In this document: in pieces, positions 55,548 through 64,000 of the stretch
Position numbering within the stretch: the first letter of the stretch is position 1
Layout: every line of letters begins with the position of its first letter
Notes under the pieces: model-generated
Databases searched by the model: none
What the model was told of the DNA's origin: nothing
Seen by the model: the letters and a program-made list of their open reading frames with translations, nothing else
Assembly (NCBI RefSeq): GCF_014217855.1
Contig: NZ_CP059059.1
Location: forward strand, 2,356,001-2,420,000
DNA length: 64,000 nucleotides
Direction: 5' to 3'
Source: Synechococcus sp. HK01-R
Lineage (GTDB): Bacteria; Cyanobacteriota; Cyanobacteriia; PCC-6307; Cyanobiaceae
Program-made: the position numbers and the translations under genes

Positions 55548-56263
55548 GCGCCCCGATCCATCGGGAGCAGGAGCACGCCGAAGGTGCGCAGGATGATCGC
55601 CAAGTCAAGAAGGAACGAGCGACCACGGGCATAGGCCAGATCCAGCCGCACCCGCTTGGCGTAGCTGAGGTTGTTGCGTCCACTCACCTGCCAGAGCCCA
55701 GTGAGGCCAGGGCGCACAGCGAGCACCTCATCCATGTAGGGCCCGTAACGCTCAATCTCCTTATCAACGATCGGCCGAGGGCCGACCACACTCATCTCCC
55801 CCCTCAACACGTTGAGGAACTGAGGAAGCTCATCCAGACTCGAGCGACGCAGGAAACGACCGATCGGGGTGATGCGGGGGTCCTGACGCAGCTTGAAGTC
55901 CCGCTCGAATTCAGCGCGCATCGTTGCTGATTCAGCCAGCACCCTGGCGAGCACCTGATCGGCATCGGCACGCATGGTGCGGAATTTGATGCAACCGAAA
56001 TGCCGATAACCGCGCCCAACACGCCGCTGCACATAGAACACCGGACCGGGAGAACTCAGCTTCACCAGCACGGCCAAAACAACAAGCACCGGAGCACCGA
56101 GACTGAGCACAGTCAGGGCAAACACCACATCGCCGCTGCGCTTGAGTGTGCGACCGAAGCCACTCTGCTGACGCACGAGCAGGCCGGCCGGCAGGGTGGA
56201 AGGTGGAGCGGCAAGCAATCGCAGATGGCGACGGCTGGCCTGACGACGCAGGGTGCTAACCAT
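55541..56263 (-). CDS. bacterial sugar transferase (undecaprenyl-phosphate sugar phosphotransferase)
   Basis: About 240 residues with one strong membrane helix near the start (VVFALTVLSLGAPVLVVLAV), then the catalytic domain of the WcaJ/PglC type: SSPGPVFYVQRRVGRG, FGCIKFRTMR, LDELPQFLNVLRGEMSVVGP and PGLTGLWQVSGRN. Such enzymes start exopolysaccharide or O-antigen units. ATG 56263 gives MVSTLRRQASRR; the frame extends further up into the glycosyltransferase stop. Likely acts with the glycosyltransferase that follows. Confidence 0.9.
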   Translation of the reverse strand: MVSTLRRQASRRHLRLLAAPPSTLPAGLLVRQQSGFGRTLKRSGDVVFALTVLSLGAPVLVVLAVLVKLSSPGPVFYVQRRVGRGYRHFGCIKFRTMRADADQVLARVLAESATMRAEFERDFKLRQDPRITPIGRFLRRSSLDELPQFLNVLRGEMSVVGPRPIVDKEIERYGPYMDEVLAVRPGLTGLWQVSGRNNLSYAKRVRLDLAYARGRSFLLDLAIILRTFGVLLLPMDRGAY

Positions 56264-56289
56264 TTCGTTTCCCACGCGTCTCATTCCAC

Positions 56290-57528
56290 TCAATCGCAAC
56301 GCCCGAGCTCCGGCAGCCCACCAGGGTCACTCGCCGCAACGGCACAGGCCTTCCGATGGGCCAGCCAGAGGCGGTCGACAAGCGTCTCAAAGCGGGACGC
56401 AAACGCCTCCGGACGGAAACGCTCAGCCCACAGGCGAAGGGACTCAGGGGCAAGCTCCTGCCAGAGGCGCCGCTCTTCAAACCAGCGCACGGCCTCAGCC
56501 ACAGCGGCCGGAGTTTGCTCAGAAAACAGCACACCAGTCGGGGCGGACACCCCGGCTGCCGCACAGCGGACACTGTCAAGCAAGCCGCCCCGTCCAAGGG
56601 CGATCACGGGGGCGCCGGCCGCCATCGCCTCCACTGGGGCAATGCCGAAATCTTCGAGGCCGGCATACACAAAAGCCCGGCAGGTTCCCATCAGCCTCTC
56701 GACCTGATCCTGGGGACATCGCCCAAGGATCTGAACCGATGGTCCCGCCAGTCGCTCCAGAGCAGGGCGCTCTGGCCCGTCTCCAACCACGAGGAGTGGC
56801 AACCCAAGGCGATTAAAGGCCTCCACCACCACATCCACCCGCTTGTAGGGCACAAGACGACAGACGCAGAGATAGACATCAGAGCGTGGGAGGTCCCAGC
56901 GGAAGCGCTCCACCTGCACGGGCGGATGCAGAACCTGAGCCTCGCGCCCCCAGAACTGTTGAATCCTCCGGGCCGTGAACCTGGAGTTGGCCAGAAGATG
57001 ATCCACCCGCTGAGCACTGAGCTGATCCCACTGGCGCAGTGCATGCAGCTGCCAGCGGATGAGTGGTCCGAAGCCACGACGCACCAGGGCAGAGCGACGC
57101 AGATAGGCGTGCATCTGATCCCAGGCGTAACGCACGGGAGTGTGCACGTAGCTGATGTGAAGCTGATCGGGGGCCGTAAGAACTCCCTTGGCCACCAGAT
57201 GGCTACTGCTGATCACGAGGGGGTAATCGGAGAGGTCGATCTGCTCGATCGCCAGAGGCAGGAGGGGCAGATACTGCTGCACATGGGAGGTGCCCCAGGG
57301 CAGCGCCTGAATCGGGCTGGTCAGAATGCAACGCCCCTGCCAGCGGCTCCCAGGGCGACCGCTTTCTGCATCCACAAGGGCCGCAAGATCAGGCCTGATG
57401 CCCCGGGTAGCGAGATGGTCATCGATGGCCGCCACCACCTGCTCAGCACCACCCACCGAGCGAGGGGTAAACCACTCGTGCACCAGAGCAATGCGACCGG
57501 GCAGATGTGGCAATGCCTCGCCTGGCAT
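56290..57528 (-). CDS. GT4-type glycosyltransferase
   Basis: A 412-residue cytosolic glycosyltransferase of the GT4/group 1 type. The N-terminal Rossmann domain begins IALVHEWFTPRSVGGAEQVV; the C-terminal nucleotide-sugar domain has LCVCRLVPYKRVDVVVEAF, LLVVGDGPERPALERLA and the E-x7-E site in GLEDFGIAPVEAMAAGAPVI. Sugar donor and acceptor are unknown. The gene starts upstream of the sugar transferase, with 26 bases between, so a polysaccharide operon is likely. Confidence 0.9.
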   Translation of the reverse strand: MPGEALPHLPGRIALVHEWFTPRSVGGAEQVVAAIDDHLATRGIRPDLAALVDAESGRPGSRWQGRCILTSPIQALPWGTSHVQQYLPLLPLAIEQIDLSDYPLVISSSHLVAKGVLTAPDQLHISYVHTPVRYAWDQMHAYLRRSALVRRGFGPLIRWQLHALRQWDQLSAQRVDHLLANSRFTARRIQQFWGREAQVLHPPVQVERFRWDLPRSDVYLCVCRLVPYKRVDVVVEAFNRLGLPLLVVGDGPERPALERLAGPSVQILGRCPQDQVERLMGTCRAFVYAGLEDFGIAPVEAMAAGAPVIALGRGGLLDSVRCAAAGVSAPTGVLFSEQTPAAVAEAVRWFEERRLWQELAPESLRLWAERFRPEAFASRFETLVDRLWLAHRKACAVAASDPGGLPELGRCD

Positions 57529-57604
57529 CCAAAGGAGGGCTCAGATTCATCACGAAGTCTCTCAGCAGGTTGCGCCTGTCGAGCGCCCTCTCGAAGCTGG
57601 ATCC

Positions 57605-57862
57605 ATGTCCACGACGAACATGGCGATCCATGCCCTGCTGGAGGAGTCGCTGAGCGAACCATCGATTGGAGAGACCAGCTGCTTCCGATGGCATGCCACC
57701 CCTGTTGGCATTGCCGCCCTCTGGAACAAAAGTCAGTCACCGCTCACGCCTCCCTTTGAGGATGCGATGAAAGAAGGCTTGCAGGTGGGTCTGGATCTCA
57801 GCCGTGAGGAACGGGAATTTCACCAGGTGAGCCAGGGCTTGGTGCTGTTATTTCACTCCTGA
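57605..57862 (+). CDS. small conserved hypothetical protein
   Basis: An 85-residue soluble protein beginning MSTTNMAIHALLEESLSEPS, with a TSCFRWHATPVGIAALWNKS section and acidic end LDLSREEREFHQVSQG. No membrane span or known motif. ATG 57605 was taken as start; the frame is open far upstream but that part overlaps the divergent glycosyltransferase. It lies between the glycosyltransferase start and tRNA-Ser. Confidence 0.65.
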   Translation: MSTTNMAIHALLEESLSEPSIGETSCFRWHATPVGIAALWNKSQSPLTPPFEDAMKEGLQVGLDLSREEREFHQVSQGLVLLFHS

Positions 57863-57886
57863 TCCATCGACCAAGCCGGATGAAAA

Positions 57887-57973
57887 CGGAGAGGGTGGGA
57901 TTCGAACCCACGAGGGTGTGACCCCTACACGATTTCGAGTCGTGCGCATTCAACCGGACTCTGCCACCTCTCC
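57887..57973 (-). tRNA. tRNA-Ser (anticodon CGA)
   Basis: An 87-base class II cloverleaf on the minus strand. Acceptor GGAGAGG pairs with CCTCTCC; the anticodon arm encloses ACTCGAAATC, so the anticodon is CGA. A long variable arm and T-loop TTCGAAT are present; the CCA is not encoded. Confidence 0.95.
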
Positions 57974-57993
57974 AAACGCCGATTAGGCGCACC

Positions 57994-59796
57994 TCACTTT
58001 AGGGGGCGACCCGTTGCCTGCCTCAGGTTCACACGGCGGCGACCGGCCTGAAGCAACAGCAGCCCCTGTCCCGCCATCTGTTTTGGAGCCTGCAGTTCCA
58101 GCCCCGCACTCGCCAGTCGCTGGCCTGGGGCTAAAGGCGGCTGCCCCTGGTGTTCCGCCAGCACCGTGCGCGCGAGAGCACGCCAGCAATGCAAAGCATC
58201 GCTGGCCACAGGATCGAGCAACGCAACCCAATCAAGGCGACGATGGCCATGGGCCTCAACGAGACGGCGGGCCAGGGCACAGCTCCGCCGATCCCCATGA
58301 CTGCTCACCAGAGCGGCCCGCCCCTGATGACGCGCCAGCAGCCAATGGCGCCCCCACTGCTCCACCACCACCAGCCCATCGGCAAGCTGCACCATCGCCT
58401 GGATCAGCACCGCCAGCAGCAACAACGGCAGGGTTCGCAAGCGAAGACCACACCAGTGTTGAAGCAACCAAGGCAGCAGGCCCAGCACCAACAGCAGCAC
58501 CACCCAGGGCTGAGGACGACCGGTCAGCAGCTGAGCAAAAGGCCACTGGCTGATCCAAGTCACCATGGCGATCAGCAGCGCCGCCAGATGCTTCACGGGC
58601 CAGATCAACCAGGGCAGAAGCAGCAGGGTGACCCCCTCAGGGAGCACGAGCACCACGAGGGCCAGGGCCATGGACGCCAGGGTGAGGGGAGCCAGGAGAG
58701 GCGCAGCCAGCAGATTCGCCACCAACGCATACAAGGGCGTCGAACCGAAGTGCAGCAGTTGAAGCGGCAGGGTCCAGAGCAAGGCCGCCAACGGCACCGA
58801 GAGAGCGGTGGAGAGCCATGGGCCGAAGCGATGCGGCCATCGGGCCGCCAACCAGAGCTCCAGTGGCCGGGCGGTGATCACCAGACCGGCCGTGGCAGCA
58901 GCACTCAACTGAAACCCGATCGAGTGCAACCAGGCCGGGTGGATCAACACCATCAGCACAAGACTGAACACCAGCACCCCCAACGGTCGACTGCGCTGCC
59001 CGCCCTCGCGAATCAACAGCGCCACCGAACCCATCAACACCGCTCGCACCACGGAGGGCTGGGCACCAGCCAGGGCCAGAAACAGCCCCATCGCTCCGGC
59101 ACCGCTGCTCAGTCGCCATGCCGCCGGCCAGGATCGGGCCAGAGCAAGGGTGGTTCCAAGCAGGACCGACAGATGAAAGCCTGAAGCCGCCAGGGCGTGG
59201 GAGAGGCCAGCAACCCGAAAGCCATCGCGCAGCTCGGCGGAGAGTTGCACCTGGGCACTGCCCAGCACCAACGCCGCCAGCAGACCGCCTCGATCCGGCC
59301 CGGCCGCATCCTGAAATTGAGTGGCAATCCGTCGCCGGGCATCGGCCAGGGGGGTCCAGTCCTGCCCGGTGACCTCCAGCGCCTTGGTGCGGAACTGACT
59401 CCAGGCCCCATGGGCCGCCAGTCGTTGGGCCGGTGCACTCAGCAGGGGATGGGCCGCAGGTGCCGGTGCTCGCAAACGCCCCCTGGCACGGATCCAGGCA
59501 CCCGCTCGCAATCCCTCGCGGCAGGGGCGCCACTGCAGTTCGGTGCGCCCCGATCGGCGCTGGCCATTGATCCGATGCACCTGCACAAGGGCCCGACAGG
59601 CCCCATCACGCAGGGGACCATCAACCAGCACGCGACCCTCAAGCCAAAGCATCGCGGCCTGAGACTTGGTGCTGATCAACGCCGCTGGATCCTGGGGCCC
59701 CGGGTTGGGTGCGGAGGCCCACAACAAGCGCAACGACAGCAGAGCCATCAGCACAAACAGCAGCAGGATCCGCGCTTTCGGCAGACGGGCGGGCAT
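57994..59796 (-). CDS. comEC: ComEC/Rec2-family competence membrane protein
   Basis: A 600-residue membrane channel of the DNA-uptake type. The N-terminal OB-like domain (LEGRVLVDGPLRDGACRALV) leads to the competence domain with many helices between ~residues 170 and 480, including AGLSHALAASGFHLSVLLGT and GAQPSVVRAVLMGSVALL. The C-terminal ~110 residues follow where family members have a metallo-beta-lactamase domain, but no HxHxDH motif can be found. It is shorter than full ComEC proteins of 700-800 residues. Ends near tRNA-Ser. Confidence 0.9.
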   Translation of the reverse strand: MPARLPKARILLLFVLMALLSLRLLWASAPNPGPQDPAALISTKSQAAMLWLEGRVLVDGPLRDGACRALVQVHRINGQRRSGRTELQWRPCREGLRAGAWIRARGRLRAPAPAAHPLLSAPAQRLAAHGAWSQFRTKALEVTGQDWTPLADARRRIATQFQDAAGPDRGGLLAALVLGSAQVQLSAELRDGFRVAGLSHALAASGFHLSVLLGTTLALARSWPAAWRLSSGAGAMGLFLALAGAQPSVVRAVLMGSVALLIREGGQRSRPLGVLVFSLVLMVLIHPAWLHSIGFQLSAAATAGLVITARPLELWLAARWPHRFGPWLSTALSVPLAALLWTLPLQLLHFGSTPLYALVANLLAAPLLAPLTLASMALALVVLVLPEGVTLLLLPWLIWPVKHLAALLIAMVTWISQWPFAQLLTGRPQPWVVLLLVLGLLPWLLQHWCGLRLRTLPLLLLAVLIQAMVQLADGLVVVEQWGRHWLLARHQGRAALVSSHGDRRSCALARRLVEAHGHRRLDWVALLDPVASDALHCWRALARTVLAEHQGQPPLAPGQRLASAGLELQAPKQMAGQGLLLLQAGRRRVNLRQATGRPLK

Positions 59797-59832
59797 CGCT
59801 CAGGGACAAGGCTTCCCTGAGCATTCCCCCGG

Positions 59833-60705
59833 CTAAGGCTGCTTCAGGAGAGGGAAACCAAGCGCCTCACGCTCCGCCAGCCAGGACTCCGCAACTTTGC
59901 GGGCCAGATTGCGGATGCGGGCGATGGTGGCGGTGCGCTCGGTCACGGAGATCACTCCCCGGGCCTCAAGCAAGTTGAAGGTGTGGCTGCACTTCAGAAC
60001 GAAGTCAAGAGCCGGTGCAGGCAGAGCCTTCTCGATCAGTGCCGCGGCCTCAGCTTCATAGATCGCGAACAACTGCTTGAGTCGCTCAGGATCGGAAGCT
60101 TCGAAATTGAAGTGGCAGTGTCCCTTTTCGAAGGGAAGCCAGAGATCGCCATAGCTGCGCTCTGCGTTCCAACTCAGATCCCAGATGCTCTCGACATCCT
60201 GGAGATACATGGCCAGGCGCTCCAGGCCGTAGGTGATTTCAATCGACACCGGACGACAGTCGATGCCTCCGCACTGCTGGAAATAGGTGAACTGCGTCAC
60301 CTCCATGCCATCCAGCCAAACTTCCCAGCCCACGCCCCAGGCCCCAAGAGTGGGCGACTCCCAGTTGTCTTCCACGAAACGAATGTCGTGCTCGGCCGCC
60401 TTGATCCCCAAGGCCTCAAGGGAGGCCAGGTAGGTCTCCTGAATGCCATCGGGTGATGGCTTGATCAGCACTTGGTATTGGAAATAGTGCTGTGCCCGGT
60501 TGGGATTGTCTCCGTAGCGCCCATCGGTGGGTCTGCGGCAGGGTTCGGGATACGCCACCGCCCAGGGTTCCGGCCCGATCGCTCGCAACACCGTGTGCGG
60601 ACTCATGGTGCCGGCGCCTTTTTCGGTGTCGTAGGGCTGCAGCAGCAGACACCCCTGGTCGGCCCAGAAACGATTGAGGGTGCTGATGATGTCCTGGAAG
60701 TGCAT
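59833..60705 (-). CDS. glyQ: glycine--tRNA ligase alpha subunit
   Basis: Catalytic subunit of the heterotetrameric bacterial glycyl-tRNA synthetase. [65 protein letters not shown] and [20 protein letters not shown] are nearly invariant in the family. Length 290. The beta subunit gene glyS is not adjacent, as is common in cyanobacteria. Confidence 0.96.
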   Translation of the reverse strand: MHFQDIISTLNRFWADQGCLLLQPYDTEKGAGTMSPHTVLRAIGPEPWAVAYPEPCRRPTDGRYGDNPNRAQHYFQYQVLIKPSPDGIQETYLASLEALGIKAAEHDIRFVEDNWESPTLGAWGVGWEVWLDGMEVTQFTYFQQCGGIDCRPVSIEITYGLERLAMYLQDVESIWDLSWNAERSYGDLWLPFEKGHCHFNFEASDPERLKQLFAIYEAEAAALIEKALPAPALDFVLKCSHTFNLLEARGVISVTERTATIARIRNLARKVAESWLAEREALGFPLLKQP

Positions 60706-60750
60706 CCGCTGGCGGCCGATCGCACGCCATTCTCCAGCCGAAGGGTCCCC

Positions 60751-61107
60751 CTACCGGCTCAGGGAGAAGCAGCGATGCAAGTGGGCGATGGCGTGATGCC
60801 GATGGGGATTGCTGCGACTCGGACTCATCATTCCCAACCAGAAGCTGCCATCCCCCTGGAAGACGAGCACAGGCTTGGCGGATGCTTTGCCGTGGGAATC
60901 CAGCAGCGACATGCAGAGCTTTTCTGCCACTTCCATGCCCTTCGGCCGAGCGCGCAGGCGACGCAGCACCGGATCCACCTGGGAGAACGAGACGAAGGTG
61001 GCGCGCTGGGAGTCGGTCACCAGGATCATCCCGTCAAGCCACTGCACCTCAAGGAGCAGGTCCTCGATCGAGGAGAGCAGAGAGGGGAGAGGGAACGCCA
61101 CGGCCAA
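60751..61107 (-). CDS. conserved hypothetical protein
   Basis: A 118-residue soluble protein. MAVAFPLPSLLSSIEDLLLE starts an amphipathic helical region; EVQWLDGMILVTDSQRATFV, LRARPKGMEVAEKLCMSLLD, VLVFQGDGSFWLGM and a basic His-rich end HRHHAIAHLHR follow. No membrane helix. It lies 45 bases upstream of glyQ on the same strand. No function is evident. Confidence 0.7.
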   Translation of the reverse strand: MAVAFPLPSLLSSIEDLLLEVQWLDGMILVTDSQRATFVSFSQVDPVLRRLRARPKGMEVAEKLCMSLLDSHGKASAKPVLVFQGDGSFWLGMMSPSRSNPHRHHAIAHLHRCFSLSR

Positions 61108-61187
61108 GCACCGTTTTCTTAATCATTTCTTTCTAAACCCACCACCGCCCTGGTCGCAAGCGACACAGCATGAGACGAAATGGATGG

Positions 61188-61889
61188 TCAGGTTTTCAGC
61201 AGCAGCAGACCCATCTGCCCCCCGGCGAGGGGGCGATGGTGGGCTTCAAGAAAGCCTGCAGCCAAGGCCATCTGCTCCTGAGCCGGGCCAGTGGCAAAAC
61301 GTTCGAGACTGGCCTCTAAATAGGCGTATTGATCACGCAAGCCCGCCATCGCAGCGGCTGGCACCACCAGCCTGCGCAAGTAAGCCCGCCGAAAAGCTTC
61401 TGCAGCACTGCCGGGCGGTTGCCGGTTGAAATCCAGCACGGCAGCCCGCGCCCCGGGCTTCAGCACCCGTTGCAACTCTCGCAACCCCGCGGCGGGATCT
61501 TCCAAATTGCGTAACCCGTAAGCCATCACCGCTCCATCCAGAGCCGCGGGGGGAAGGCCTGTCGCGAGGGCATCTCCCTGGTGCCATCGGACAGGCAACC
61601 AGGGCTCTCGGGATGCCCGCTCCTGGGCCCGCCGCAAGGGGGCGGCCGCCGCATCGAGGCCCAGAACCTCACCCCCCGGACGTAGACGGCGGGCTAGCGC
61701 CAGGGCCAGATCCCCTGTGCCGCAGCAAAGATCAAGCCAGCGCTCGCCCGGACGGGGCTGCAACCAGACCAGCATCTGCCGCTTCCAATGGCGATGCAGG
61801 CCAAGACTGAGCAGGTCGTTCAGGCGGTCGTAACGGGGGGCAACAGCGTTGAAGAGCTGCTCAACGGCTGCGGGATCTCCGGGTTTCAA
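61188..61889 (-). CDS. menG: UbiE/MenG-type C-methyltransferase (demethylphylloquinone methyltransferase)
   Basis: SAM-dependent methyltransferase acting on the quinone ring. FNAVAPRYDRLNDLLSLGLH is the UbiE start; the SAM site is WLDLCCGTGDLALALA; MAYGLRNLEDPAAGLRE and YAYLEASLERF fit motifs 2 and 3. Length 233. In cyanobacteria this enzyme makes phylloquinone, the photosystem I acceptor. A small membrane protein is upstream and hisF further upstream on the same strand. Confidence 0.93.
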   Translation of the reverse strand: MKPGDPAAVEQLFNAVAPRYDRLNDLLSLGLHRHWKRQMLVWLQPRPGERWLDLCCGTGDLALALARRLRPGGEVLGLDAAAAPLRRAQERASREPWLPVRWHQGDALATGLPPAALDGAVMAYGLRNLEDPAAGLRELQRVLKPGARAAVLDFNRQPPGSAAEAFRRAYLRRLVVPAAAMAGLRDQYAYLEASLERFATGPAQEQMALAAGFLEAHHRPLAGGQMGLLLLKT

Positions 61890-61900
61890 AGGGACCGTTC

Positions 61901-62119
61901 TCAGAGCGGCAGGCCGTTCAATGTCATCACCATGACCGTCGCGAGGCCCACGGCGGCAGAACAGACCATGCAGCCCGCCAGCATGAGCGAAAACTCCTGC
62001 TGATCAACAGCCGCCTGCATCAATTGCAAGGCCCAGGCCACCAAAGCGATGACTGCGAGCACTGCAGCCAAGCCGAGCGGCAGAGCCCAGGCGCGTTCGA
62101 CCAGGGGCAGACCAGCCAC
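61901..62119 (-). CDS. small two-helix membrane protein
   Basis: A 72-residue protein made of two hydrophobic helices, residues ~12-34 and ~43-66 (LGLAAVLAVIALVAWALQLM; LAGCMVCSAAVGLATVMVM), joined by a short polar turn VDQQEF. A Cys stands in the second helix. It lies 11 bases upstream of menG on the same strand and downstream of hisF; the role is unknown. Confidence 0.7.
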   Translation of the reverse strand: MAGLPLVERAWALPLGLAAVLAVIALVAWALQLMQAAVDQQEFSLMLAGCMVCSAAVGLATVMVMTLNGLPL

Positions 62120-62158
62120 CGCAGCTTTTACATACCGTCATCGATCTTAAGAAGCTGA

Positions 62159-62938
62159 TCAGGCCTGCGCGGGCCGGATCGGCAGACCCCGACGCAACAG
62201 ATCCGCCTTGATGGCCTCCACGGTCAGAACCCCGTCATGGAGCAGCGAAGCCAGCAGGGCGGCCGAGGCCTGCCCCCCCGCTGGCCCCTGATCGAGCGCG
62301 GCTGCGATGTGATCCAGGCATCCCGCCCCTCCTGAGGCGATCACAGGCACGGGCACCGCCTGGGCAACGGCCCGCGTGAGCGCAAGGTCGTAGCCCGCCT
62401 GGGTGCCATCGCCATCCATGGAGGTGAGCAGGATTTCCCCCGCACCAAGCTCCGCCACCCGACGCGCCCACTCCACGGCATCCAGACCGGTGTTCTCACG
62501 TCCCCCCTTGACGTACACATCCCAGCCGCCGCCATCCCTGGCCCGGGCATCGATCGCCACCACGATGCATTGACAGCCGAACCGTTCGGCGCCCCTGGCC
62601 ACCAGCTCAGGCTCACGCACGGCTGAGGAATTGAGGCTCACCTTGTCGGCCCCCGCCCGCAGAAGCTCGGTGATCCCCTCCACGGAACGAATCCCACCTC
62701 CAACGGTGAAGGGAATCGTGACCGCTTCAGCGGTGCGACGCACCAGATCCACCAGGGTGCCGCGCCCTTGATGACTGGCGGCGATGTCGAGAAACACCAG
62801 TTCATCAGCCCCGGCCTGGCTGTAGCGGCAAGCCAGCTCCACCGGATCACCGGCATCGCGCAGCCCCACAAAATTCACGCCCTTGACGACACGACCGTCA
62901 GCGACATCCAGGCAGGGAATCAGGCGAAGGGCAACCAT
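62159..62938 (-). CDS. hisF: imidazole glycerol phosphate synthase, cyclase subunit
   Basis: Synthase subunit of histidine biosynthesis that works with HisH. The TIM barrel has [19 protein letters not shown] with D11, [40 protein letters not shown] with the second Asp near 130 and [15 protein letters not shown] 62938 gives 259 residues and the usual [10 protein letters not shown] start; the frame is open further up over chlG but that part is a shadow. hisH is not adjacent. Confidence 0.95.
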   Translation of the reverse strand: MVALRLIPCLDVADGRVVKGVNFVGLRDAGDPVELACRYSQAGADELVFLDIAASHQGRGTLVDLVRRTAEAVTIPFTVGGGIRSVEGITELLRAGADKVSLNSSAVREPELVARGAERFGCQCIVVAIDARARDGGGWDVYVKGGRENTGLDAVEWARRVAELGAGEILLTSMDGDGTQAGYDLALTRAVAQAVPVPVIASGGAGCLDHIAAALDQGPAGGQASAALLASLLHDGVLTVEAIKADLLRRGLPIRPAQA

Positions 62939-63005
62939 CAAGCCTTTGGCAAAGATCGGGGGCGCAGCTGTTAGGGTGACGCCCACTTTCCAAGCCTTGC
63001 AGGCC

Positions 63006-63227
63006 ATGTCACAGCAGGCGGCAGTCACCATCGACATCGGCTCCAAGGTGCGGGTCACGCGAGTGCGTGATCGCATTCCGGCAAGCCTCGTGGAGCTTCT
63101 GAAGAAGGACGCCACCGGCACCGTGACCGATTTCCGGACCACCGATGGCAAAGGGATCGGTGTTGTAGTTGAGCTCAGCAATGGCGCCACCTGCTGGTTC
63201 TTCGATGACGAAATCGCCCCCGCCTGA
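63006..63227 (+). CDS. DUF2862 protein
   Basis: A 73-residue cyanobacterial protein beginning [20 protein letters not shown] and containing [38 protein letters not shown]; these fit DUF2862. The SH3-like beta pattern may bind partner subunits, but no role is proven. It sits between hisF (divergent) and chlG, whose start is 11 bases downstream. Confidence 0.85.
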   Translation: MSQQAAVTIDIGSKVRVTRVRDRIPASLVELLKKDATGTVTDFRTTDGKGIGVVVELSNGATCWFFDDEIAPA

Positions 63228-63238
63228 GGCTCAGGCCC

Positions 63239-64000
63239 ATGAGTGACGCCCGTCAACTGCTTGGCATGAAAGGTGCCAGCGGCACTACCAATCTTTGGAA
63301 GCTGCGCCTGCAGCTGATGAAGCCGGTCACCTGGATCCCCCTGATTTGGGGTGTGGTCTGCGGTGCCGCTGCCAGCGGCAATTACCAATGGCGTTGGGAT
63401 CACTTTCTGGCGGCCTTGGCCTGCATGGTGATGAGCGGTCCGCTCCTGGCGGGCTTCACCCAGACGATCAACGACTACTACGACCGGGAGATCGACGCGA
63501 TCAACGAGCCCTACCGGCCGATCCCCTCCGGCGCGATTCCGCTCGGTCAGGTCAAGCTTCAGATCTGGGTGCTGCTGCTGGCAGGACTGGCTGTGGCCTG
63601 GGGCCTGGACCTCTGGGCAGGACATCAGACCCCCGTGGTGCTGCTGCTGGCACTCGGCGGCTCTTTCGTGAGTTACATCTATTCCGCCCCACCCCTCAAG
63701 CTGAAGCAGAACGGCTGGCTCGGGAACTATGCCCTTGGCGCCAGTTACATCGCCCTCCCCTGGTGGGCTGGCCAAGCCCTGTTCGGACAGCTCACCTGGG
63801 CAACGGCGATCCTCACGCTTGCTTACAGCCTCGCCGGTCTTGGCATCGCCGTTGTGAACGACTTCAAAAGCGTCGAAGGCGATAAGGCCCTTGGCCTTCA
63901 ATCGCTACCGGTGGTGTTTGGTCTTGAGAAAGCCAGCTGGATCAGCGCAGGAATGATCGATGTGTTCCAGCTGCTGATGGTTGCCGTTCTGATCGCCATC
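63239..64000 (+). CDS. chlG: chlorophyll synthase ChlG (3' end cut by the window)
   Basis: UbiA-type prenyltransferase that esterifies chlorophyllide a with phytyl or geranylgeranyl diphosphate. The visible 254 codons show [19 protein letters not shown], the first Asp-rich site [40 protein letters not shown] and the second site [20 protein letters not shown]. Six hydrophobic helices are present; about 60 residues lie beyond the edge. ATG 63239 immediately follows the DUF2862 stop and gives [12 protein letters not shown]. Confidence 0.95.
   Translation, partial: MSDARQLLGMKGASGTTNLWKLRLQLMKPVTWIPLIWGVVCGAAASGNYQWRWDHFLAALACMVMSGPLLAGFTQTINDYYDREIDAINEPYRPIPSGAIPLGQVKLQIWVLLLAGLAVAWGLDLWAGHQTPVVLLLALGGSFVSYIYSAPPLKLKQNGWLGNYALGASYIALPWWAGQALFGQLTWATAILTLAYSLAGLGIAVVNDFKSVEGDKALGLQSLPVVFGLEKASWISAGMIDVFQLLMVAVLIAI

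Noticed and set aside
62159-63901. 580-residue frame spanning hisF, DUF2862 and chlG on the minus strand
   Set aside because: Only the last 259 residues are HisF; the upstream part is antisense to chlG and DUF2862, so hisF starts at 62938.

Overview
This window is a chromosomal segment of a cyanobacterium, most likely a GC-rich picocyanobacterium of the marine or brackish Synechococcus/Cyanobium group. The evidence is chlorophyll synthase (chlG, cut by the right edge), a CpcS/CpeS-type phycobiliprotein lyase, the division protein Ftn2/ZipN, a paired ClpR-ClpP3, the cyanobacterial ThiD2-ThiE fusion, a group 2 sigma factor and many small cyanobacteria-type proteins. Genes are tightly packed, often with ATGA/GTGA overlaps, and no stretch longer than about 300 bases lacks a gene. 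I saw no insertion sequence, prophage, CRISPR array or rRNA gene.

Layout. 1-5.9 kb: AraC-type regulator, cobL (B12), a micro-membrane protein, then a minus-strand run nadK, atypical response regulator, DUF192, with pheS upstream of it. 5.9-11.2 kb: surE, DUF3611, ribF, thiE-thiS, a DUF1517 membrane protein and several micro-ORFs. 11.2-15 kb, minus strand: era, phycobiliprotein lyase, trmD, ispF, a TIGR03792 protein, larB. 15-21.7 kb: ffh, rpsP, phoH, Bax-inhibitor-like protein and ftn2, all minus. 21.7-33.5 kb: pdhA, sigma factor, nnr, mnmA, lnt, FKBP isomerase, Fe-type sodB, then trmH-like, lpd and trpC. 33.5-38.1 kb: murA flanked by two tRNA-Leu genes, argD, folC, a lumenal pentapeptide protein. 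38.2-43.6 kb, minus: a catabolic-looking cassette (FAD oxidase, cytosine-deaminase-like amidohydrolase, DUF4359) followed by the D-glutamate pair dgcA-dgcN. 43.7-50 kb: miaB, ddl, ftsQ, ftsZ, SRP RNA, panB. 50-64 kb: hemW, PIN-TRAM ATPase-like protein, clpR-clpP3, ilvC, cbiB, a polysaccharide pair, comEC, glyQ, menG, hisF, DUF2862 and chlG.

Most of the window is housekeeping. Themes that recur are cell wall and division (murA, ddl, ftsQ, ftsZ, ftn2, and possibly dgcA-dgcN as a D-glutamate salvage branch), protein targeting (ffh and its RNA are both here), cofactors (B12, thiamin, flavin, NAD, pantothenate, isoprenoid) and tRNA maturation (mnmA, miaB, trmD, pheS, glyQ, four tRNAs). The less ordinary points are the dgcA-dgcN cassette and its neighbours, argD starting eight bases after a tRNA, a ThiS ending in GGGS, a response regulator without phosphorylation residues, a ComEC without a metal-binding C-terminus, and several short tandem repeats at gene ends that lengthen proteins. 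No clearly new multi-gene system was found; the dgcA-dgcN/oxidase/amidohydrolase block is the best candidate for an under-described one.
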